This document shows, one piece after another, positions 17,769-26,404 of a DNA stretch of 64,000 bases. Numbering within the stretch: the first letter of the stretch is position 1; each line of letters begins with the position of its first letter. Source of the stretch: Alteromonas confluentis. Its GTDB lineage: Bacteria > Pseudomonadota > Gammaproteobacteria > Enterobacterales > Alteromonadaceae. The DNA is taken from positions 119,621-183,620 of the forward strand of contig NZ_MDHN01000028.1 in NCBI RefSeq assembly GCF_001757105.1. The letters run 5' to 3'. The notes below the pieces were generated by a model. It searched no databases and had not been told where the DNA came from. It was given only the letters and a program-made list of their open reading frames with translations. The translations under genes and the position numbers were made by a program.

Positions 17769-18719
17769 ATGAGCAGTATTCTTAATAGTGTCGACCAGCG
17801 AACCAACCTGGTAGGAGAAAACCGCCTTGAACTTCTTATGTTCAGGCTTGGCTCCCGCCAAGCGTTTGCTATGAATGTGTTTAAAGTAAAGGAAGTGATT
17901 AACGTTCCTAAGATGAACGTCATGCCCGGATCCCATGGAAATTTGACCGGGGTAACCAATTATCGTGGTTCCTCTATTCCTGTCATCGATTTGCGTAGCG
18001 CCATTCGTATGAAAAATGGTGGTGATTCAACTCACGCTAAAAATGTGATTATTACCGAATACAATCGCTCGGTTCAGGGGTTCCTGATTGGTGACGTACT
18101 CAGCATCGTGAACACTTCCTGGCAAAACATTCAGCCGCCACCTAAGACGATTGGTAAATCAAACTACCTTACCGCCATCAGTCAGATTGAAATTGAGGGT
18201 AAAACTGAACTGGTCGAAATCATTGATGTGGAAAAAGTGCTAGCTGAGATCATTGATTACGACATTTCAATTTCTCAGGGCGTGCTTGACCAGCAAGTGG
18301 TAGAAGCCATGAAAGGGCGTCAAGTGCTGGTCGTGGATGATTCCGCAACAGCCAGAAAACAAATTAAAGATACTCTGGCACAAATTGGTCTGTCTTGTTT
18401 AGAGTGTTTTAACGGTGCAGAAGCGCTCGCACTATTGAAATCCTGGGCAGATGAAGGCAAACGTCCCTCAGAGTTAATTATGCTGATGTTTACCGATGCG
18501 GAGATGCCAGAAATGGACGGCTATCGGCTAACCGCTGAGGTACGTGGTGATCCCAGAATGAGTGACTTGTTCGTCGCACTGAATACCTCTTTAAGTGGCA
18601 GTTTTAACGAAGCTATGGTTGAAAAAGTGGGATGCGACCGTTTTATTTCGAAATTCCAGCCAGATATGTTAGTGGACGTGGCGCAACAAAGGATGCGCGA
18701 AATTCTGAGCAACGCGTAA
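17769..18719 (+). CDS. cheV: Chemotaxis protein CheV (CheW-receiver fusion)
   Basis: A 316-residue coupling protein. A CheW-like domain covers about residues 15-160, and a response-regulator receiver domain follows from about 178 (VLVVDDSATARK, phosphoacceptor aspartate in MFTDAEMPEMDG, then NTSLSG and SKFQP). CheV links chemoreceptors to CheA and is tuned by phosphorylation. The start at 17769 is preferred because AGAGAG lies 5-10 nt upstream; an ATG at 17754 would add five residues. No other motility gene is close, so this is an orphan cheV. A candidate sigma-28 promoter precedes it. Confidence 0.93.
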   Translation: MSSILNSVDQRTNLVGENRLELLMFRLGSRQAFAMNVFKVKEVINVPKMNVMPGSHGNLTGVTNYRGSSIPVIDLRSAIRMKNGGDSTHAKNVIITEYNRSVQGFLIGDVLSIVNTSWQNIQPPPKTIGKSNYLTAISQIEIEGKTELVEIIDVEKVLAEIIDYDISISQGVLDQQVVEAMKGRQVLVVDDSATARKQIKDTLAQIGLSCLECFNGAEALALLKSWADEGKRPSELIMLMFTDAEMPEMDGYRLTAEVRGDPRMSDLFVALNTSLSGSFNEAMVEKVGCDRFISKFQPDMLVDVAQQRMREILSNA

Positions 18720-18841
18720 ATACCCGACTTCCAACTTCATTTTATCGTCTTTCGTGAATTTTTGATGACTCACGGAATTCACATTGGTTGCGCTGTAGAT
18801 GTGTTTTACACTTTACGCAGTTTCAAATCATGGATAATAAG

Positions 18842-20188
18842 ATGTTCAGAAAATTAAGCCTGTGCTCGATCATCGGGCTGGCTCTCGTGCAGGGTTGTAC
18901 GAACACCGATATCGCCACAACGAGCGATGTAACACTCACTAACGACAAACACATTCCTCGCAACATTATTATGGTGGTTGCAGACGGTATGGGGCCTGCC
19001 TACACCACGGCCTACCGCAATTATGCTGACGATCCGTCTACGCCAGCAATAGAAACCGGTATTCTGGATGAAATCCTGGTTGGTAATGCCTCTACCTATC
19101 CTGCTGCGGTATCTGGCTATGTCACTGATTCAGCGGCGGCCGCGACAGCTTTAGCGACCGGTGTGAAATCTTACAACGGTGCAATTGGGGTGGATGCGAA
19201 TAAACAGCCTGTCGAGTCGGTGCTGCAACGTGCGAAGAAGCTGGGTATGCGAACCGGTGTTGCGGTGACATCGCAAATTAATCATGCTACGCCTGCCTCT
19301 TATCTTGCCCATAATGAAAGTCGTAAAAATTACGACGCCATCGCCGATAGTTTTTATGACGATAAGGTAAACGGCCACTTCGTTGCCAATGTCATGCTGG
19401 GCGGAGGAACGCAGTATTTTGTGCGGGAAGATCGTAACTTAGTGACGGCATTCACTGAGAACGGTTATCAGTATGTAGAGGCTTACGATGAATTAGCCTC
19501 TGTCCCCGCCGGTTCTGATGTTATTGGATTGTTTGCGCCTGTGGGGCTTCCGGCCGCTCTTGATGACGAGAATCATCATCGTCTGTCTTATATGACTGAG
19601 CATGCCATCAAGCATCTGGAGAATCCGGAAGGATTTTTCCTGTTGGTAGAAGCGAGTCAGGTTGACTGGGCAGGTCATGCTAATGATATTGGCTCTGCCA
19701 TGGCTGAAATGGACGATATGTCAGTGACCGTGTCTTACTTGCACGATTACGTCGCCGCTCATCCTGATACCCTGGTTGTGCTAACCGCAGACCATAGTAC
19801 GGGCGGACTGACCATTGGTGCGAATGGTGTGTATGAATGGCACCCGGAATATTTGCGCAACATGCAGTCTTCGGTATCGTCCATCGCGGTAAATATGGTA
19901 AGTGAAGACTCACCTGCAGGGTATGCGGAAGCACAGCTTGGATTTACTTTTGAAGGTGATGACACGGCAAGAGTCACAGACATTGCCGCGTTACCGGATT
20001 TTGAAGCCCGGGAAACGGCTCTGAAGGCTTTTCTTGACGAGAAAACCAATACCGGCTGGACTACAGGCGGGCACACTGGGGTTGATGTGGAAGTGTTCGC
20101 TTTTGGTGCAGGTGCGCACGCGTTTGCGGGTCAGTTAGACAATACGGACATTGCGAAAACGTTTTTCCAATATTTGGAAGCCAAATAA
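18842..20188 (+). CDS. Alkaline phosphatase, lipoprotein form
   Basis: A metal-dependent phosphomonoesterase of the PhoA superfamily. Motifs in order: VADGMG (metal aspartate), VTDSAAAATALATG (nucleophile serine in DSA), HATPASY, VDWAGHAND, LTADHSTGG and TGGHTG (metal ligands). The N-terminus MFRKLSLCSIIGLALVQGC ends in a lipobox, so it is probably anchored to a membrane from the periplasmic side. I prefer the ATG at 18842 because GGA lies 8 nt upstream of it. An ATG at 18830 is possible, and the frame is open further back. It releases phosphate from organic esters; no Pho box was identified. It ends in a strong bidirectional terminator. Confidence 0.92.
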   Translation: MFRKLSLCSIIGLALVQGCTNTDIATTSDVTLTNDKHIPRNIIMVVADGMGPAYTTAYRNYADDPSTPAIETGILDEILVGNASTYPAAVSGYVTDSAAAATALATGVKSYNGAIGVDANKQPVESVLQRAKKLGMRTGVAVTSQINHATPASYLAHNESRKNYDAIADSFYDDKVNGHFVANVMLGGGTQYFVREDRNLVTAFTENGYQYVEAYDELASVPAGSDVIGLFAPVGLPAALDDENHHRLSYMTEHAIKHLENPEGFFLLVEASQVDWAGHANDIGSAMAEMDDMSVTVSYLHDYVAAHPDTLVVLTADHSTGGLTIGANGVYEWHPEYLRNMQSSVSSIAVNMVSEDSPAGYAEAQLGFTFEGDDTARVTDIAALPDFEARETALKAFLDEKTNTGWTTGGHTGVDVEVFAFGAGAHAFAGQLDNTDIAKTFFQYLEAK

Positions 20189-20210
20189 AAGTAATTACAC
20201 ATATCGCAAA

Positions 20211-20244
20211 AAGCCGCTTCAAAATCATTTGAAGCGGCTTTTTT
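20211..20244. terminator. Bidirectional terminator between alkaline phosphatase and VC0807-type gene
   Basis: A perfect 13-bp stem: AAGCCGCTTCAAA (20211-20223) with TTTGAAGCGGCTT (20228-20240), a 4-nt loop and six T. It serves two convergent genes. Confidence 0.92.
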
Positions 20245-20282
20245 AATGGGGTTAAAAAATAACGGGCTTGTTGCTCCGCCCC

Positions 20283-20987
20283 TTATTGATTAAGGAAATT
20301 GTCCAGTTCTTCACCCGTCAATTTGCCTATCTGCGAGAATAAATACCACAAGGCCGTAACCAGCAGAATCATACTGGGAATAACGATTACCGGGTAACTT
20401 AGCATGGTCATTCGACCTAATTCTTCGGTGTAAGCCGTGGTTCCGGGCTCACTCACAAGAATTATTTTCGCTAACGCATAGTTCAGCACGGAAGATAAGA
20501 AGAATGAGCTGGCGACAATATACGAGCTTATGGCAATTTTCTTCCTGAACTCACCTTGCTTGCCTTTTTCGTCTAGCGCTTTGTTAAGGTTATCCCAGTT
20601 GATGATCTGATCGTTGAGGATCAACATTTTCACCAGCGGCTTTTTGCTGAACTGTGTTACCAGCACTGCAATGCCGATCAGAGCGGGAATGGTGGCTTCT
20701 TTAATGGCGATGTATTCTGCGGGCAGTTTTAGCAGACTAATACCGCCGGTGAGGATTACGCTAACAATGCCCAGAATGGAAAATCCATTTATTTTACCTG
20801 ACTGTTTTAAATCCCAGATGCCATAAACAATTGGGAATGCCAGTGCCGCCACGATACTCCAGGCTGGACCGAGGTACTCATCACCACTGCCGTAAGACAT
20901 AATAACGACGGGAATGACGATGTTGAATGCCAGGTTGCCAAAAAAGCCCTGGTTTTGCTGTTTTTGAGGTTCTGTGGTGCTACTCAT
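20283..20987 (-). CDS. VC0807-type integral membrane protein
   Basis: A 234-residue protein with about six hydrophobic segments and a middle loop around NDQIINWDNLNKALDEKGKQGEF. This pattern resembles the VC0807 family of unknown function, related to intracellular-septation-like membrane proteins. The start at 20987 (MSSTTEPQ) is preferred. A longer frame to 21050 would overlap the upstream rhomboid gene and add a polar tail with no family resemblance. The rhomboid gene ends 44 nt before the chosen start, so the two probably share a transcript. Function unknown. Confidence 0.75.
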   Translation of the reverse strand: MSSTTEPQKQQNQGFFGNLAFNIVIPVVIMSYGSGDEYLGPAWSIVAALAFPIVYGIWDLKQSGKINGFSILGIVSVILTGGISLLKLPAEYIAIKEATIPALIGIAVLVTQFSKKPLVKMLILNDQIINWDNLNKALDEKGKQGEFRKKIAISSYIVASSFFLSSVLNYALAKIILVSEPGTTAYTEELGRMTMLSYPVIVIPSMILLVTALWYLFSQIGKLTGEELDNFLNQ

Positions 20988-21031
20988 AATATCTAATCTG
21001 TAAGACGTTGGGTTCAGTATACGGGAATCAG

Positions 21032-21571
21032 CTACTTCACCCAATACCATGCTGCGATGAGGCCACCAATAAATCCGAATAAGTGATACTCAAAGGAGAC
21101 AAAGGCTTTAGTGGGGAAGATGCCGAATAACATGCCGCCGTAAAGTAAGGCAACCAATACGGATATCACCAGATAGTGCACCTGTTTACTTCGAAAGCCT
21201 GCTAACAACAAGAAGCCAAAATAGCCATAAACGATGCCACTGGCACCAATATGAATGGCAGAGCGTCCGAACAACCATACGCCGAGTCCGCCAATCAGGA
21301 ACACCGTAAGTGTAGTAAGCCAGAACGTTTTATTGCCCCACTGCATGATGAGCCACATAAACAGCAACAGGGGCACAAGGTTAGTGATGAGGTGACTCGG
21401 CGAGCCGTGAAGAAAGGGGGCGGTAAAAATAAAGGGCAGGCTATGCAATTCTCTGGGGATAACACCGAAGATGTTTAAGCTGTTAGCGGTAAGCACGTTT
21501 ATCGCTTCCAGGATAATGAGAACCAGGGCCACAATGGCAATAAAACGAAACTGTCTTTTAAGTACTGACAT
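21032..21571 (-). CDS. Rhomboid family intramembrane serine protease
   Basis: A 179-residue protein with six membrane segments. The catalytic serine motif GASGIVYG lies in the fourth segment, the histidine is in YHLFGFIGG near the C-terminus, and the HGSPSHLITN loop is typical of the family. It cleaves transmembrane substrates within the lipid bilayer of the inner membrane. It lies 70 nt downstream of the yjfC-like gene, on the same strand as the yjf cassette. A link to the cassette's membrane proteins is possible, but conservation would have to be tested. Confidence 0.9.
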   Translation of the reverse strand: MSVLKRQFRFIAIVALVLIILEAINVLTANSLNIFGVIPRELHSLPFIFTAPFLHGSPSHLITNLVPLLLFMWLIMQWGNKTFWLTTLTVFLIGGLGVWLFGRSAIHIGASGIVYGYFGFLLLAGFRSKQVHYLVISVLVALLYGGMLFGIFPTKAFVSFEYHLFGFIGGLIAAWYWVK

Positions 21572-21641
21572 AACTCTCCGTCAGGCATCGCTGTGTATGC
21601 CAGGTATTTCTCATGCTAACCGGCTGGTCCGGTGTGCTGCT

Positions 21642-22805
21642 TCAGGCGATAATGTGGGGCAGATAGCGAGATAAATCCTGCGTGATCATCGAGCTATCTT
21701 CCCGTACCGAAATGCCTGCAGGCATGTCATCTATTAGCCAACTGCCAATCAGTGTGTAATTTTCAGCAAACTGCGGCAACGCTTGGTAGGCTTGAACAAT
21801 ATATCCTTCTTCTCCATACGGACCGTCAGATAAATCGGTTTGCTCACCATTGTCGATGAGGCTGATATTGGCGCCTTCCCGGGAAAACAGTGGCTTTTTG
21901 ATCCACTTGCCCGTGGATAAAGCCGGTGTGTCTTCAGCAAACCAAGACGGTAACAGGTTAGGGTGGTCTGGAAACATCTGCCATAGCAGAGGAAGCAGCG
22001 CTTTATTGGACAATAGCGCCTTCCAGGGCGGTTCAATCCAATGGGTACCCGCTTCGGAAAGGGCGTCGCCAAACGCTTCTCGCAGCATAAACTCCCAAGG
22101 GTAAAGCTTGAAGCAATCGGTGATAGGGTTGTCTTTTAAATCGGTGAACACACCGGTATCACCTAAACCGATATCCTCAATAAAGATAAAATCGCTACGA
22201 ATGCCAGCTGCTTCGGCGCAATCCTGCAAGTACTGAACAGTGCCGCGGTCTTCATCGGTATCCTGACAGCAGGCAAAGTGCATTTGATTAATTTGATAAT
22301 AAGCCGCGATTTCGCTGAACCGGTTAACCAGCTTTTCCTGCACAGAATTAAACTGGTCAGCATGTCTTGGCAAGTTGCCCCGATCAACCTGTTGTTCTAG
22401 CCATAACCACTGCCAAAACCCTGATTCGTAAAGTGACGTGGGCGTGTCAGCGTTGTTCTCAAGCAGCTTTGCCGTACTCTTTCCGTCATAAACCAAATCA
22501 AGGCGGGAATATAAGGAAGGCTCTTCGTCGCGCCAGCTATGATAAATTAAATCCCAGTGCTGTTCGGGAATGCGAAATTTTTGCAACCACTGTTCATCAG
22601 CATGGATTTTCTCTACCGCTTGCAAACACATTTCATGAAGCTCAGCGGTAGGGTCCTCAATATCATTTTCAATTTGCTGAAGTGAAAACTGATAATAAGC
22701 CGATTCATCCCAGTAAGGTTCACCGTACATGGTGTGGAATTGAAAACCGTACTCAGCGGCTTGCTGTTGCCAGTCCAGCCGCTGTTTGACAGGAATACGA
22801 AGCAC
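21642..22805 (-). CDS. yjfC: Glutathionylspermidine synthase-like ATP-grasp protein
   Basis: A 387-residue protein of the preATP-grasp/ATP-grasp ligase family. Conserved stretches are YGEPYWDES, LLENNADTPTSLYES, the C-terminal WIKKPLFSREGANI (nucleotide-binding) and YTLIGSWLIDDMPAGISVRED. Such enzymes join an amine to a carboxylate using ATP. There is no N-terminal amidase domain as in the bifunctional Gsp enzyme of E. coli, so it matches the YjfC/YgiC short form. The start is GTG, 4 nt after the stop of the yjfM-like gene, so translation is coupled. The substrate is unknown; the Gly-Gly tail of the neighbouring lipoprotein is one speculative acceptor. Confidence 0.87.
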   Translation of the reverse strand: MLRIPVKQRLDWQQQAAEYGFQFHTMYGEPYWDESAYYQFSLQQIENDIEDPTAELHEMCLQAVEKIHADEQWLQKFRIPEQHWDLIYHSWRDEEPSLYSRLDLVYDGKSTAKLLENNADTPTSLYESGFWQWLWLEQQVDRGNLPRHADQFNSVQEKLVNRFSEIAAYYQINQMHFACCQDTDEDRGTVQYLQDCAEAAGIRSDFIFIEDIGLGDTGVFTDLKDNPITDCFKLYPWEFMLREAFGDALSEAGTHWIEPPWKALLSNKALLPLLWQMFPDHPNLLPSWFAEDTPALSTGKWIKKPLFSREGANISLIDNGEQTDLSDGPYGEEGYIVQAYQALPQFAENYTLIGSWLIDDMPAGISVREDSSMITQDLSRYLPHIIA

Positions 22806-22809
22806 CTAT

Positions 22810-23421
22810 CTAGCCGCCCCAGCCACCGGAACGACTGCTGCTTCCCCAGCTTGACTTAGCGCGAACAGAACTGCCGAATCCACCGCGATTCACCGTACGG
22901 GTTACCGTCGGCTTCGGTTTGTAAACAGAGGGGCTGACTTTGTAATTCCGCTTACGGATATCACCATCAAACACATAGCCGTCGGCAGTGATCCATCGAG
23001 AGCGGAACGGTGAGTATGGCGAATAAGACGTATAAATTGGCTGCGAATAATAAGGGCGCGGCGACAACAACTGACTGACCATGTAACCGGCCATAAACGG
23101 CATGAAGAAACTGCCACTGCCAGAGTTCATTTCGCGGCACTGATTGGCGCCAAACTCGTATTCACAATCTGATTCTGTGCCAAAACGAGGACTGGTGCGG
23201 GCGGCTTCATCCAGCGCGGTCTGATAGGCGGCTTCACATTTTTCCACCGCATCAGGGTAATCACGTTTGCAATCATCCACGGAGGTGTATATTTGCGCGT
23301 CCTGGCGGTCATCGGCACAGCCTGAGGACATTATGCCCGCAATACCCACTGCCAGCGGCTTAAGCATAAAGCCTTTACGCATTTTAAACAGGTCGATATG
23401 ACGACTTCTTTTCTGGGTCAT
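22810..23421 (-). CDS. yjfM: DUF1190 (YgiB/YjfM-like) envelope protein with Gly-Gly tail
   Basis: The 203-residue protein has a basic N-terminus (MTQKRSRHIDL), a short hydrophobic segment ending ISSGC-like (MSSGC, possible lipobox), then YTSVDDCKRDYPDAVEKCEAAY and CEYEFGANQC. These paired cysteines are typical of DUF1190. The tail is Ser/Gly/Trp-rich and ends SGGWGG. The gene lies between yjfL-like and yjfC-like genes, the same order as in E. coli. It probably faces the periplasm. The Gly-Gly end next to an ATP-grasp ligase is notable but its meaning is inference. Confidence 0.82.
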   Translation of the reverse strand: MTQKRSRHIDLFKMRKGFMLKPLAVGIAGIMSSGCADDRQDAQIYTSVDDCKRDYPDAVEKCEAAYQTALDEAARTSPRFGTESDCEYEFGANQCREMNSGSGSFFMPFMAGYMVSQLLSPRPYYSQPIYTSYSPYSPFRSRWITADGYVFDGDIRKRNYKVSPSVYKPKPTVTRTVNRGGFGSSVRAKSSWGSSSRSGGWGG

Positions 23422-23434
23422 AATGCGCTCCCCA

Positions 23435-23851
23435 CTAATAAGTCATACAGGCAGAATTCAACAAACCTACCGCAATAGACATGGCTGCCAGCATGATACC
23501 CGCAGACACCTCGTTGTTGTTGATACGTTCTGCAATTTTGGGCATAAACGTAAAGCGAAGCAGACCAAACGCACAAGACTGCGCCACAATGGCAATCACT
23601 GCCCACAGCGCGAAGTCAACAATGGATACCGCGTTTGACGCCGCGCCAGACAGGGCGATGGCAAAACCAATCAGTGCGCCACCAAAACCGACAGCCGCCG
23701 CCACATTTTTGTCTTCCTTTACCAGTTTCCACTCATCATGGGGAGTGACAAAGGCGTAAACGATTTTGAAAATGAATAGAAACGCAATGGAGATGACAAA
23801 GTAGAGGGCGAAGTTATCCAGCCCAGAGAGTGATTCAAGAATGGCTTCCAT
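23435..23851 (-). CDS. yjfL: DUF350 (YjfL-like) inner membrane protein
   Basis: A 138-residue protein with four hydrophobic segments. The pattern (KNVAAAVGFGGALIGFAIALSGA then ISAGIMLAA-like ending) matches the DUF350 membrane family, in which the segments come in two similar pairs. It sits between the yjfK-like and yjfM-like genes, with gaps of 14 and 13 nt. The molecular function is not known. Co-occurrence with PspA-like and ATP-grasp genes suggests an envelope stress or lipid-linked role. Confidence 0.85.
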   Translation of the reverse strand: MEAILESLSGLDNFALYFVISIAFLFIFKIVYAFVTPHDEWKLVKEDKNVAAAVGFGGALIGFAIALSGAASNAVSIVDFALWAVIAIVAQSCAFGLLRFTFMPKIAERINNNEVSAGIMLAAMSIAVGLLNSACMTY

Positions 23852-23865
23852 GTAGTAGTCCTTAT

Positions 23866-24516
23866 TTAACCGTTTATTGTTATATCTGCAGGTTCAATGT
23901 CGAACCCGGTGCTAATCACCAGGCAGCGGTCTGCATTATTACCGACAATTTTCTCTTCACCTACCACCAGTAACGATTCAGTTCTGCCGTTGTCGATGGG
24001 GCGTTCATAAAGCATCATAAACTGATCGGTCGTGCTTACATCATCATCTTCCTCGTAGGTGGTTTCTGTCACTGCCACCGGAGGAGATATTTCACCAACC
24101 GCATCCCATACGCGATGAAAAACGTTTCCGTTTAGCGTATAGGTGGGTTGGGATATGACAGACGCCAGCGCTTCTTTCCATTGTGCTTCACTGCCAATGG
24201 TTTTGGTTTCGTAAAAGTACCAAAGTTTGACATCGGTAATATGATTTTCAGTCAGGCCACCGTCAGTCACTACCTGTAGAAAGCCGTCATCATCGGTGTA
24301 AAAACGCAGTAGCGTACCGCCACTGTCGAGAGGCGCTTCACCGGCGGCTTGAATTAGCTGAGAGCGTGCGGCACCCTCAATAGTAAGTTGCGGTTCGAGC
24401 AACTTTAATTTCAAATCGTCTAGCTCAAAAGAGCCACCCAAATACAGGCCCATGATTTCCGGAGCCTTAGGCTTGTTTTCCTGTTTATCTTTCTTACCGA
24501 ATAATTTTGAGAACAT
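23866..24516 (-). CDS. yjfK: DUF2491 (YjfK-like) protein
   Basis: A 216-residue soluble, acidic protein beginning MFSKLFGKKDKQENKPKAP. It matches the DUF2491 pattern (LLEPQLTIEGAARSQLIQAAGEA, LLRFYTDDDGFLQVVTDGG, WYFYETKTI). It has no signal or membrane segment. It starts 3 nt after the stop of the K+ channel gene and is followed by the yjfL-like gene after 14 nt. In E. coli the same gene lies in yjfIJKLMC. Function unknown; it is a constant member of PspA-linked membrane gene sets. Confidence 0.85.
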   Translation of the reverse strand: MFSKLFGKKDKQENKPKAPEIMGLYLGGSFELDDLKLKLLEPQLTIEGAARSQLIQAAGEAPLDSGGTLLRFYTDDDGFLQVVTDGGLTENHITDVKLWYFYETKTIGSEAQWKEALASVISQPTYTLNGNVFHRVWDAVGEISPPVAVTETTYEEDDDVSTTDQFMMLYERPIDNGRTESLLVVGEEKIVGNNADRCLVISTGFDIEPADITING

Positions 24517-24519
24517 AAA

Positions 24520-25572
24520 TTAGTCTCCGAGTCGCTGCCAATCGATATTATTTAATCGGCCGCCAGCGATATAAAACAATTTGTCTCCACCGGATATGGT
24601 GTGCGAGAGGTCAGGGTTCAAGACCATATTTTTGTATACACCACCAGGAGCATAACCAATAAGAATCGCGTTGTAATAACGCTTTAGGTTACTGAAAACG
24701 TGTTCTACAGAAAGTTGACGGACATCGTCGGGAACCTGAACTGAAAATTGTGCCTGACCATCATCGACACTAATGAGATCGTGGTGAAGGGTACTAGAGC
24801 CAGGATCGAAGGCCGCTTTTGCTAACATCTCAACCGCCACCGACGGGGTGCATTCCACTTTCGGACAGTGAATTTGTAGCAAAGGCACCAAGGTATCGTC
24901 GGTGAAATAAGCCACTTTATGGGCATCCGGATTTCGGTTGGTGCAATACAGCGCGGTGGTCATGGTTACGTCATCATGCGGGTTATCCATCAAAATGGTT
25001 CTCGCAGTGGCAACACACGCTTTATCCATATCTTCATCGCGGTTAAAAGAGTCTACTTTCACAAACTCAATTTTATCCGGCATGGGGTTATGGATATCGG
25101 CTTTTACGCAAAGCACGATTTCGGGTTTATCAGGAAGGGCGTCACGTTCTTTGAGCAACAAATCGAGTAACAACAGTGTTTTTTTCTCGTTCCAGCCAAT
25201 GACCAGAATGTGATTTTCCAGATGTAATGGTTTCATGCCTAACAATCCTCTTTGCCAATGATGGCTTACCCAAGCTGCAATCCGGCCGACTACCATGGCA
25301 AAAATACTGAGTCCGACAGGGATGACATAAAGCGCGACGATTAATTTCCCCGCATGTGTCACAGGTGATAAATCACCGTAACCTACGGTGGATGCGGTAA
25401 CCGCCATCCAATAGAAAAAGTCTTCATTGTTTGTAAGCGCGGTTTCACCGGCAGCACTAAGCAACAGCCAGGCTATAACGCCATACAGCAGAGTAATGAT
25501 GGCAATGGTGTACCAGCGCGATTCGGAGAAATAGCGCAACATTAATTTGCGTAAATGAACCCATGACGACAT
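24520..25572 (-). CDS. Potassium channel with RCK/TrkA-N domain
   Basis: A 350-residue two-pass channel. It has a first membrane helix (about 18-40), the pore with selectivity filter TVGYGDLSP (about 86-94), a second helix (about 105-130), then a cytoplasmic Rossmann RCK domain starting HILVIGWNEKKTLLLLDLL. The RCK domain gates K+ flow in response to ligand or nucleotide. It is inserted between the yjfJ-like and yjfK-like genes, a position empty in the E. coli cassette, and its stop is only 3 nt before yjfK. A terminator lies upstream after yjfJ, so this gene may head a second transcript. It may couple membrane state to the yjf proteins (inference). Confidence 0.9.
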   Translation of the reverse strand: MSSWVHLRKLMLRYFSESRWYTIAIITLLYGVIAWLLLSAAGETALTNNEDFFYWMAVTASTVGYGDLSPVTHAGKLIVALYVIPVGLSIFAMVVGRIAAWVSHHWQRGLLGMKPLHLENHILVIGWNEKKTLLLLDLLLKERDALPDKPEIVLCVKADIHNPMPDKIEFVKVDSFNRDEDMDKACVATARTILMDNPHDDVTMTTALYCTNRNPDAHKVAYFTDDTLVPLLQIHCPKVECTPSVAVEMLAKAAFDPGSSTLHHDLISVDDGQAQFSVQVPDDVRQLSVEHVFSNLKRYYNAILIGYAPGGVYKNMVLNPDLSHTISGGDKLFYIAGGRLNNIDWQRLGD

Positions 25573-25668
25573 GGTGAAAGGTAACGTCCCTTGTTAATGC
25601 GATAGTGTTAATGCGACAAGTTTGCGGCTCTAGTATGACGCAAAACAGAATTGTGGTGCAAGATAACT

Positions 25669-25692
25669 AAAAAGGGCGCTAAACAGCGCCCT
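25669..25692 (-). terminator. Terminator after yjfJ
   Basis: The stem AGGGCGCT (25673-25680) pairs with AGCGCCCT (25685-25692), followed leftward by a T tract. It splits the yjf cassette into two transcription units or attenuates it. Confidence 0.8.
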
Positions 25693-25705
25693 GTAAATTT
25701 AGTAC

Positions 25706-26386
25706 TTACTTACCGAGAATGCGGCTCAGTTCATCGTCGGCAGAAGTTTTTCCGCCTTTGATACCAGCGTCTGCCAAACGTTTTTCCAAATCGCTGGTAG
25801 ATTCTTCCGCTGCCAGCTCTTCAGCCGCCTGCAGCTCAGCAGAACGCATCTTCTGCTTGTCCTGAATGCGGGACAAAGATTCCGTCGCCGTTTTCATTTT
25901 GCTGTTCGCGCCCATGTGACGTGAAGAGACGGCAACCTGTGCTTTTTGCACACTTTCAGTGGCTTTCACCATATCAACCTGTTGTTCCAGGCGACGCAGG
26001 TTAGCTTTGGCTTGCTGAATATTGCCTGCTAATTGCTTTTCCGATTGCTTGAACTGATCCAGGTACTGTTGTTCCTGCTCCTGTTCCGCTTTCAGATCTG
26101 CCACTTTTTGTGCGCAATCCAGTGCCAGCTGGCGGTCTGTATCAACGGCTTTGCGTGCATGCGCTTCATATTCAGCAATTGATGCACTAAAGCTATCTAC
26201 TTTTTGCTGAGACAATTTGCACTTCGCCAGAATTTGAGTTCTCGCATGGTCAGACTTGCGCAGTTCTTCTTTTGCTTCACGGATTTCCTGTTCCAGGATC
26301 CGTATAGCCTGACTGTCAGCCACGGACTGAGCGGCTTCAGTGGCACCACCTTTTACTGCGGTGATTAATTTTTTCCAAACAGACAT
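25706..26386 (-). CDS. yjfJ: PspA/IM30 family protein (YjfJ-like)
   Basis: A 226-residue protein predicted to be almost entirely helical coiled coil, starting MSVWKKLITAVKGGATEAAQSVAD. The long stretch with Gln/Glu/Lys/Arg heptads (residues 25-200) is typical of PspA/Vipp1, the ESCRT-III-like proteins that bind stressed inner membranes. No pspF, pspB or pspC is nearby. It follows the DUF2170 gene after 18 nt and heads the membrane gene set, so it is the YjfJ type rather than classic PspA. A short C-terminal extension ends in DELSRILGK. Confidence 0.88.
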   Translation of the reverse strand: MSVWKKLITAVKGGATEAAQSVADSQAIRILEQEIREAKEELRKSDHARTQILAKCKLSQQKVDSFSASIAEYEAHARKAVDTDRQLALDCAQKVADLKAEQEQEQQYLDQFKQSEKQLAGNIQQAKANLRRLEQQVDMVKATESVQKAQVAVSSRHMGANSKMKTATESLSRIQDKQKMRSAELQAAEELAAEESTSDLEKRLADAGIKGGKTSADDELSRILGK

Positions 26387-26404
26387 TCGCTTCTCCTGCC
26401 AGGT

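Noticed and set aside
21251..22651. Several plus-strand frames across the rhomboid and yjfC-like genes
   Set aside because: They are reverse-strand shadows of conserved genes and lack start signals.
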